NCBI GenBank assembly: GCA_020847975.1
Contig: JADLBD010000033.1
Coordinates: 1 to 39,117, forward strand
Length of the DNA: 39,117 bases
Origin: Bryobacterales bacterium
GTDB lineage: Bacteria > Acidobacteriota > Terriglobia > Bryobacterales > Bryobacteraceae
Direction: 5' to 3'
Translations under genes and position numbers: made by a program
Notes under the pieces: model-generated
Seen by the model: only the letters and a program-made list of their open reading frames with translations
Databases searched by the model: none
What the model was told of the DNA's origin: nothing
In this document: piece after piece, positions 33,774 to 39,117 of the stretch
Numbering within the stretch: position 1 is the stretch's first letter
Layout: every line of letters starts with the position of its first letter

Positions 33774-34735
33774 GGATCAGCAATCTGGCGGCATTGCTCG
33801 CGCTGCTTGCGCTCGGCGCGTGCGGGTTCCGGAAGGCGGAAACCATCCGCCTGGGAATCGCGGCCCAGCAGTCCGTCTCGCAAATCCCGGTGTACCTGGC
33901 CGCGCAACTGGACCTCTACCGGAAGAATGGACTCACGGTGGAACTCGCGGAGTTCCCCGGAGCCTCGAAGGGGATGGAAGCGCTGCTCGGCGGCAGTGTG
34001 GACGTGCTGTCCGGCTACTACACGCAAGCCCTGGCGGTGCGCGCCCAGGGGCGGCGCATCGATGTATTTCTCGGCTACTACGACTCGCTCCTCGTTGCGC
34101 TTGCGGTGGCTCCCGCGGCGGCGGGGCGCGTGCGCCGCATCGAGGATCTGCGCGGGGCCAAGGTGGGAGTGACCACGCCCGGCTCCGCCACGCACCAATT
34201 TGTCGATTTTCTGCTGCGCCGGCATGGCCTTGCGCCGTCCGAGGTGACACCCGTAGCGATCGGAACCGCCGCCCGCGGAGCCGCCGCCATGGAGCGCGGC
34301 ATGGTGGACGCGGGCGTAGTGACCGATTTCACCATCCGTTACCTGGAACAGCGCTTCGGCAAACTCCGCCTGCTGGCCGACACGCGCACGCGCGAAGGCG
34401 TTCTCGAGGCGCACGGCGTGAACGCATTCCCCGGCACCGTACTGATGGCGGATTCCTCCTGGATCGACAGCCACCCGGACCAGGCGCGCCGTCTCGCCAG
34501 CGCCGTGTGGGAAGCCGTCCTCTGGATGCGCGCCCATTCCGTGGAGGAGATCGTGGCGAAGATGCCCGCAAGCCACTACGGCCAGGACCGCGAAGCCTAT
34601 CGCGACGCCGTGCGCATGAGTGTGCCCATGCTCTCGAACTCGGCAACCATCAGCGCCGCGTCCCACCAGGCCGCGGTGGAATTCCTGGGAGCGTCCGGCA
34701 TGGAGACGGCCTTTCGCGACGTGGGAGTGAGATAA
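33770..34735 (+). CDS. ABC-type substrate-binding lipoprotein (NMT1/SsuA-like), first copy
   Basis: A 321-residue periplasmic binding protein with lipobox LALGAC (Cys18). It shows the NMT1/THI5-TauA/SsuA fold: LGIAAQQSVSQIPVYLAAQL, LYRKNGLTVELAEFPGASKG, ALLGGSVDVLSGYY, then IEDLRGAKVGVTTPGSATHQ and a second lobe with VDAGVVTDFTIRYLEQRFG. Relatives bind sulfonates, thiamine precursors or other small molecules. No permease or ATPase gene adjoins it, so the partner transporter is elsewhere or absent. ATG 33770 overlaps the deacetylase-like gene stop by 4 nt. The following gene is a clear paralogue 10 nt downstream. Confidence 0.82.
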   Translation: MRISNLAALLALLALGACGFRKAETIRLGIAAQQSVSQIPVYLAAQLDLYRKNGLTVELAEFPGASKGMEALLGGSVDVLSGYYTQALAVRAQGRRIDVFLGYYDSLLVALAVAPAAAGRVRRIEDLRGAKVGVTTPGSATHQFVDFLLRRHGLAPSEVTPVAIGTAARGAAAMERGMVDAGVVTDFTIRYLEQRFGKLRLLADTRTREGVLEAHGVNAFPGTVLMADSSWIDSHPDQARRLASAVWEAVLWMRAHSVEEIVAKMPASHYGQDREAYRDAVRMSVPMLSNSATISAASHQAAVEFLGASGMETAFRDVGVR

Positions 34736-34745
34736 TCGAAGGCCG

Positions 34746-35735
34746 ATGCGCCGCTCGCTGCTGATCCTCGCGCTTACGATCCTGTCCGGATGCGCCCATC
34801 GGGAAAAAGACTCTACAGTCCGAATTGCCGTGGGCGGCCAGTCCCAACTGGTTTATCTGCCCGCAACGCTCGCCGGGCAGCTTCACCTTTATGAGAAGGA
34901 AGGGCTCAAGGTGGCATTGTCTGATTTTCCCGGCGGGTCAAAGGCGCTGGAGGCTCTGCTCGGCGGCAGCGCCGACGTGGTCTGCGGCTACTTCGATCAC
35001 GTCATCCAATTGAACGCGGAAGGCCGTCATTTGAAGGCGTTCGTGACTATGCAGCGTTTCCCCGGTCTCGCCCTGGTGGTCTCGCCCGCCGCTTCCCGCA
35101 AAGTCAACACGCTGGCCGATCTGCGCGGCGCCGTGGTGGGCGTTTCCGCTCCGGGTTCCTCCACTGACCTGCTCCTCAAATACCTGCTGAGCGGGAATGG
35201 CGTCGATCCTGGGTCAGTGAGCGTCACGGGCATCGGCATGTCCGCGGGCTCCGTTGCCGCCATGGAGCATGGCAAAGTGGACGCCGCCATCATGGCCGAT
35301 CCCGCCATTACGATCTTGGAGAAGCGCACCGGGCATCCACTGGTTCTGCTGGCCGACACGCGAACCGAAGAAGGCGTGAAGCAGGTTTTCGGGACCACGC
35401 AGTATCCGGCGGCCGTGCTCTATTCGACCGGGGAGTGGATTGCCCGCAACCCCGGCGCCGTCGCGCGCCTCACGCGCGCCATCCGCCAGACACTCGCCTT
35501 CATCCAAAGTTCGCCTGGCGAAGTGGCGGCGCGCATGCCGGCCTCGTTTCAGGGCGACGATCCTTCTTTATACGAGCAGACCGTGCGGGCGGCTTTGCCG
35601 ATGTACTCCGTCGACGGGCGGATGCCTGCGGACGGACCCGAAATTGTGCGCAAAGTGCTCTCTGTCTCGCTCCCGAAAGTGCGTGAGGCGAGCTTCGATT
35701 CGAACGCTACGTTTGTTTGGAAATCCGCCGAATGA
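34746..35735 (+). CDS. ABC-type substrate-binding lipoprotein (NMT1/SsuA-like), second copy
   Basis: A 329-residue paralogue of the upstream gene, with lipobox LSGC (Cys16). Shared blocks are LPATLAGQLHLYEKEGLKVA, LSDFPGGSKALEALLGGSAD, LADLRGAVVGVSAPGSSTD, AAMEHGKVDAAIMADPAI and LVLLADTRTEEG. The binding-loop sequences differ (for example CGYFDHVIQLN versus SGYYTQALAVR), so the two copies may have diverged in ligand. GAAGG 3-4 nt before ATG 34746 is the probable SD. It is likely co-transcribed with the two genes before it. Confidence 0.82.
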   Translation: MRRSLLILALTILSGCAHREKDSTVRIAVGGQSQLVYLPATLAGQLHLYEKEGLKVALSDFPGGSKALEALLGGSADVVCGYFDHVIQLNAEGRHLKAFVTMQRFPGLALVVSPAASRKVNTLADLRGAVVGVSAPGSSTDLLLKYLLSGNGVDPGSVSVTGIGMSAGSVAAMEHGKVDAAIMADPAITILEKRTGHPLVLLADTRTEEGVKQVFGTTQYPAAVLYSTGEWIARNPGAVARLTRAIRQTLAFIQSSPGEVAARMPASFQGDDPSLYEQTVRAALPMYSVDGRMPADGPEIVRKVLSVSLPKVREASFDSNATFVWKSAE

Positions 35736-35754
35736 AAGGACGCCGCTCTGTGGC

Positions 35755-36123
35755 ATGATGTCAGAAATGGAAAGCGAACTGCCGAAGCCGATCAAACGTG
35801 TGTTGCGCGACCTGGCGGACCGGGCCCACGAAGTGGCGTTGCGGAACGCCCTGTCCGATCTGGGAAACGACTTCGACCTCTGGCGGCAGGGGGACATCGA
35901 TTCGTTCGAACTCGCGCACCGGATCCACCGCTTCCACCAGGGGCCCGATCGCCAGATCCACCTCCGGTATACGCGCAGTGTGGATCTTCCCTACCTGATC
36001 GTACAAAGCGTCCGGGAAGGACTGATCGATCGCGACTCCATCCCCGAGGACGCCTTGCCCTATCTCGAGAGCGCGTTCGCTCTGTTTCACGAACTGGACC
36101 GCCGCGAACCCGCCGGCAGTTAA
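35755..36123 (+). CDS. Small hypothetical cytosolic protein
   Basis: A ~122-residue, acidic, all-helical product: LPKPIKRVLRDLADRAHEVA, NDFDLWRQGDIDSFELAHRI, RFHQGPDRQIHLRY and IPEDALPYLESAFALFHELD. No signal peptide or membrane helix. I do not recognise it. The first ATG after the SBP stop is 35755 (AAAGGA about 14 nt upstream); ATG 35758 or 35767 are alternatives. The longer open frame from 35440 overlaps the SBP gene in another frame and is not believed. Its TAA interlocks with the TAA of the convergent Mrp gene (36120-36123). Confidence 0.65.
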   Translation: MMSEMESELPKPIKRVLRDLADRAHEVALRNALSDLGNDFDLWRQGDIDSFELAHRIHRFHQGPDRQIHLRYTRSVDLPYLIVQSVREGLIDRDSIPEDALPYLESAFALFHELDRREPAGS

Positions 36124-36953
36124 TCTTCCACGGCGATGGTGGGCCCGGCGTGAGCCGCAGCCTCGGCGGTGCGCGCAATCACATGTTCGGCAAGTTCGAA
36201 GAACGGCGCGGCGGCGGGTGAATCCTTTCCCAACAGGGCCACCGGCTTGCCGGCATCGCCCCCGGCGCGGATTTCCGGCACCAAAGGGAGCTCCGCCAGC
36301 AGCGGAATCTGCATCTGCACGGCCGTATGCCGGCCTCCGCCTTCGCCAAACACATCGATGCGCTCGCCGGATTGCGGAGCAATCAGGTAGCTCATGTTCT
36401 CCACCAGCCCGAGCAGTTCCACGTGCAGTTGCCGGAACATCATCACCGCCTTGCGCGCGTCCTCGAGCGCGACTTCCGACGGCGTGGTCACGACGATGGC
36501 GCCGGTGATGGCGGTGCTTTGCGCAAGCGACAGCGCCACGTCTCCGGTGCCCGGAGGCAGGTCCACAATAAGATAATCCAGGCTCCCCCATTCCACATTG
36601 TTGATGAACTGATTCATCACGCTGTGCAGCATGGGGCCGCGCCAGATGACAGGTTTGTCGCCGGGGTTCAGAAAGCCCATCGACATCAACTTGAGGCCGT
36701 TCTTTTCAATGGGGCGGATGCGGTCGCCATTGGCGCGCGGCGGTTCGTTGACCCCCATCATGCGCGGCACGTTCGGCCCGTAGACATCGGCATCGAGCAG
36801 GCCGACATTGTTGCCCAGCGCCTTGAGCGCCAGCGCCAGGTTGACCGCGACCGTGGTTTTTCCCACGCCTCCCTTCCCTGACCCCACGGTAATCAGGTAC
36901 TTCACCCCCGGCACAGGGGACTTCGGCATTTCCATATTCGGAGGATGACCCAT
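36120..36953 (-). CDS. mrp: Mrp/ApbC/NBP35-type P-loop ATPase lacking the CxxC motif
   Basis: A 277-residue cytosolic ATPase of the Mrp branch (iron-sulfur cluster carrier). The deviant Walker A motif is TVGSGKGGVGKTT. LLDADVYGPNVPRMMGV, SMGFLNPGDKPVIWRGPMLH and YLIVDLPPGTGDVALSLAQS (Walker B region) are all typical. Where Mrp proteins usually carry a CxxC cluster ligand after VENMSY, this one reads LIAPQSGERIDVFGEGGG with no cysteine. There is no N-terminal MIP18/DUF59 domain. Bridging-cluster transfer is therefore uncertain; it may act as a paralogous, non-canonical Mrp. ATG 36953 (GGAAGG upstream) is chosen over 36992, whose extension overlaps the upstream hydrolase gene. Confidence 0.88.
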   Translation of the reverse strand: MGHPPNMEMPKSPVPGVKYLITVGSGKGGVGKTTVAVNLALALKALGNNVGLLDADVYGPNVPRMMGVNEPPRANGDRIRPIEKNGLKLMSMGFLNPGDKPVIWRGPMLHSVMNQFINNVEWGSLDYLIVDLPPGTGDVALSLAQSTAITGAIVVTTPSEVALEDARKAVMMFRQLHVELLGLVENMSYLIAPQSGERIDVFGEGGGRHTAVQMQIPLLAELPLVPEIRAGGDAGKPVALLGKDSPAAAPFFELAEHVIARTAEAAAHAGPTIAVED

Positions 36954-36964
36954 AACCTTCCAGG

Positions 36965-37810
36965 TTACCGCGAAGCCGCCAGCGCATCCCATTCCCTGGA
37001 AGCGCGCTGCTCGAGCGCCGGCACATCCTGGGCGAGGATGTAGCCTTCGGATGCAAGCCTATCGGCCGCGGCCTTGATCCTGGCGAGGTAGTCCTGCTTG
37101 GAGGAGTAGCGCTCCTCGATGGAAGGCCGCGGATCATGCCGTTTCTCCCGCTCGGCCTTGGTGGGGGCGAAGGCGAAGAAGGAGCCCGCCATGTTGAAGA
37201 TCTCGGTGGGATTGCCGATGGAAGCCGCGCGCAGGTTCCAACCGGTGTAGGCGCCGAGCGGAACCTGAATTTCGGGCAGCCGGACGCCCGCGGTTTCATT
37301 GCCATCGGCATCCACCTGCGGCAGCAGCGTTGGAAACACCTTGCCGAGTTTCGGAGGCTCATAGGAGACGATGCCGTAGTCGCGGAATTCCGGACCGTAG
37401 TTGGCGCGCCAGGCACGCTCGTAGCTCTTCGGCGGCGTCACGCCCGGCAGTTTCGGGAAACGCACTTGCGCGGGAGCGGCGAGTTGTTGCCGCGAGAGGA
37501 GCGGGATTTGCGACGGCGGCGGCTCTTTGCCCTCTTTCACCCATGCGCCTATCGCCGCCAGCAGGCCGCGCATGATGTAGCGGTAGTCGTTCGGGTTGGG
37601 CTTGTACTGCGTATTGCCCTGCTTGGGAGGAAACGAGCCCGGCCCGTGCTGCGTCCCCGTGAGGAAATACGCGCGCGAGTCCTTGGAGAGCCCCGTGTCG
37701 GACGAGCCGTCAATCGAAGTGTGAATCAAAGCCGCGGCGCGGCCCCAGTATTCATACGACCCGTTGGTGTAGAAAATCTTCGGCGCCACCTTGTCGCGCT
37801 CGGCTTTCAC
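36965..37810 (-). CDS. Alpha/beta hydrolase domain protein, C-terminal half after a frameshift
   Basis: This frame continues the 37807-38967 protein: KAERDKVAPKIFYTNGSYEY, WGRAAALIHTSIDG, YFLTGTQHGPGSFPPKQGNT (with a His suited to the catalytic triad) and a helical C-terminus. The nominal GTG start (37808-37810) overlaps the TGA of the first half as GTGA. Reinitiation is formally possible, but the split falls inside the folded domain, so this is one gene with a single-base deletion. It ends 12 nt before the start of the Mrp gene, in the same direction. Confidence 0.7.
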   Translation of the reverse strand: MKAERDKVAPKIFYTNGSYEYWGRAAALIHTSIDGSSDTGLSKDSRAYFLTGTQHGPGSFPPKQGNTQYKPNPNDYRYIMRGLLAAIGAWVKEGKEPPPSQIPLLSRQQLAAPAQVRFPKLPGVTPPKSYERAWRANYGPEFRDYGIVSYEPPKLGKVFPTLLPQVDADGNETAGVRLPEIQVPLGAYTGWNLRAASIGNPTEIFNMAGSFFAFAPTKAEREKRHDPRPSIEERYSSKQDYLARIKAAADRLASEGYILAQDVPALEQRASREWDALAASR

Positions 37811-38967
37811 CAGCAGGCGTCGGTGAGCCCGGTTTCGGGGTCCGTCTGGGCCTCATCGGTGAAGGGGAAGATGTCCGTGGGATAGAGCAGGTTCAGAAAG
37901 GGGTGCGCGTCGCGCGAGGGCTGCGCGAAACGGTGATTGAAGCTGCCAAGCCCGCCGCCCGCCACGTGCGCCCACACACCGTCGAACACCTTGCGGTTCT
38001 TCTCGTCGCGATTGAACCCGTAATAAAGAAAGGTGCGCAGGAAACGGCCGCTCTGCGAGGTGCCGAAGCCGATGGCGCGTTTCAGATAGCGGGACTGGTC
38101 GCCCAGCAGGATCGTCGAATCGTTCTCGTACTTGAGGAAAGAGATCAGATCGCGGATGGCTGCCGGCCCGAGGCCGACCACTGTCGGGTCCTTGGCCGTG
38201 TACACCACTTCATAGATCTTGCCCGGGATGTAGCCGGTGGCAAGATAGACCCGGCCGTTATCGGGAACCACCCTGCCGTTCTCCTCACACGCGAAGCGCC
38301 ACTCGGAACGCGGGATGGTGCGCCGGGGCGAGTCGGGGTGATCCTGGATGGTGAGTTGATTGGCGGGGTCATCGGGATTCGCCACCGGGTAAGGGATGTG
38401 CGTGTTGCGGTCGCCGAGCGAGTAGGTTTTCATCGGCGTATCCACAATCCACTGCGAACGCACGGGTCCGGTGATGGTCTGCCCGTTCACCTTCGCCACC
38501 GGAGCGAACAGGCGCATCAGGTCGTCATTCAGCGGCACGTCCGCCTGCCATCCGGCCCATACCAGCGTATAGCCCTGCTGGAGCAGATAGCCGTCTCCGA
38601 AATCGCCCCCCTGGCTCGGGTTCCCCGTGGACGCGGCGAAATCGAACATCGAGAGCATGCCCTTGTGCCCGCGATTACTCACCTCGAACAGGATGACTCC
38701 GTTGCCCCTGGCCGGATCGCGCGGCTTGAGAACGAACAGATCGGCGGCAAACTCGACCAGGCCGTTTTCGTTGCGGGGAGCGTTTTGAAGGTCGCGGATG
38801 ATTGTGTTGGCGGGGTTCTTGGGATCGACGGCGAAGTGCGCCTTGGCCACCACGCGCTCGTAGGCGTAGCCGGGGATGTCGGTGCGGTCGACAAGATAGA
38901 TATGGGTGACGGCGGCCGGGCAGGCCGGGAGGAGGGCGAGGGTGAAGGCGAGGAGACGGAGGAACAT
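37807..38967 (-). CDS. Alpha/beta hydrolase domain protein, N-terminal half before a frameshift
   Basis: An exported hydrolase with signal peptide about 1-18 (MFLRLLAFTLALLPACPA). Then DPARGNGVILFEVSNRGHKG, YTLVWAGWQADVP and the nucleophile-elbow-like GFGTSQSGRFLRTFLYYGFN, then PRDAHPFLNLLYPT-like blocks. The frame ends in ETGLTDACW and TGA at 37807. Inserting one base before CTGCTGGTGAAA would continue into the downstream frame, giving a ~665-residue protein. It is one of two single-base breaks in this window. ATG 38967 is chosen at the signal peptide; upstream codons to 39087 look non-coding. Confidence 0.75.
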   Translation of the reverse strand: MFLRLLAFTLALLPACPAAVTHIYLVDRTDIPGYAYERVVAKAHFAVDPKNPANTIIRDLQNAPRNENGLVEFAADLFVLKPRDPARGNGVILFEVSNRGHKGMLSMFDFAASTGNPSQGGDFGDGYLLQQGYTLVWAGWQADVPLNDDLMRLFAPVAKVNGQTITGPVRSQWIVDTPMKTYSLGDRNTHIPYPVANPDDPANQLTIQDHPDSPRRTIPRSEWRFACEENGRVVPDNGRVYLATGYIPGKIYEVVYTAKDPTVVGLGPAAIRDLISFLKYENDSTILLGDQSRYLKRAIGFGTSQSGRFLRTFLYYGFNRDEKNRKVFDGVWAHVAGGGLGSFNHRFAQPSRDAHPFLNLLYPTDIFPFTDEAQTDPETGLTDACW

Positions 38968-39046
38968 GGAAGTTGTGCCTGTAGAAAACAGTGAGCTTCC
39001 GGCAAGGATGCGTGACTCGCTATAGCAGCACGTAGTAATTTCGGAA

Positions 39047-39117
39047 ATGCCTCGAAAGAAGACACCAACCGCAGAAGATTTTCTCAATTTGCAGAGTAGG
39101 CTGGCGGAATGGCGGAG
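39047..39117 (+). CDS. Truncated ORF, possibly an IS66-type accessory (TnpA-like) protein
   Basis: ATG 39047 opens a frame to the right edge: MPRKKTPTAEDFLNLQSRLA and then EWRR. The N-terminus resembles helix-turn-helix accessory proteins found beside IS66-type transposases in related bacteria (SRLAEWR pattern), but only 23 codons are visible, so the call is tentative. Confidence 0.35.
   Translation, partial: MPRKKTPTAEDFLNLQSRLAEWR

Overview
This looks like a chromosomal segment of a free-living, GC-rich member of the Acidobacteriota, most likely from the Solibacter/Bryobacter side. The assignment is inferred from family content, not from a marker gene. The supporting families are a Ser/Thr kinase joined to a TolB-like propeller, a large TonB-dependent receptor with an N-terminal carboxypeptidase-regulatory-like domain, Tat-exported sulfatase, PIG-L and enolase-superfamily proteins, a Gfo/Idh/MocA oxidoreductase, a Bacteroidetes/Acidobacteria-style type B succinate dehydrogenase, and a small family with the N-terminal signature KS-GP-T-EGKARSS-NA-HGL. 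No tRNA, rRNA, CRISPR array or phage module was seen. A possible transposon-associated reading frame is cut off at the right edge.

Layout. 0-3.2 kb: the tail of a sugar-phosphate isomerase/epimerase, then a kinase/propeller gene broken by a frameshift, flanked by two ~136-bp direct repeats of the isomerase tail. 3.2-6.5 kb: a lipoprotein, a secreted TPR protein, an ArsC/thioredoxin-fold selenoprotein whose reading frame contains an in-frame TGA followed by a hairpin, and an HGL-family protein. 6.5-11.5 kb: a tightly packed leftward operon (gamma-glutamyltransferase, two PIG-L deacetylase paralogues, a mandelate racemase/muconate lactonizing family enzyme). 11.6-15.6 kb: a rightward pair made of a propeller/PHP-like protein and an M20 peptidase, overlapping tail to tail with a sulfatase. 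17-24 kb: a small membrane ORF, a Gfo/Idh/MocA oxidoreductase, another small membrane protein, the TonB-dependent receptor and a double-domain SagB-type nitroreductase. 23.9-28.6 kb: a partial Tad pilus set (TadC, TadB and a CpaB protein fused to the end of a secretin), a small membrane protein and an OmpA-family lipoprotein. 28.9-32.3 kb: sdhCAB. 32.4-39 kb: a polysaccharide-deacetylase-like protein with two orphan ABC-type substrate-binding lipoproteins, a small unknown protein, an Mrp-type ATPase without its CxxC, and an alpha/beta hydrolase broken by a frameshift.

How the genes work together. Much of the window suits a scavenger of complex organic matter: outer-membrane uptake (TonB receptor), periplasmic trimming (GGT, PIG-L, sulfatase, deacetylase, M20 peptidase), sugar or sugar-acid conversion (isomerase, Gfo/Idh, enolase superfamily) and respiration (SdhCAB).

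The most interesting items are the UGA-containing selenoprotein, which standard gene calling truncates, with a SECIS-like stem-loop just after the UGA; the CpaB-secretin fusion in a Tad remnant lacking its ATPase; and the repeat-flanked kinase cassette. Two single-base frameshifts in otherwise intact genes mean that sequencing or assembly indels must be considered.
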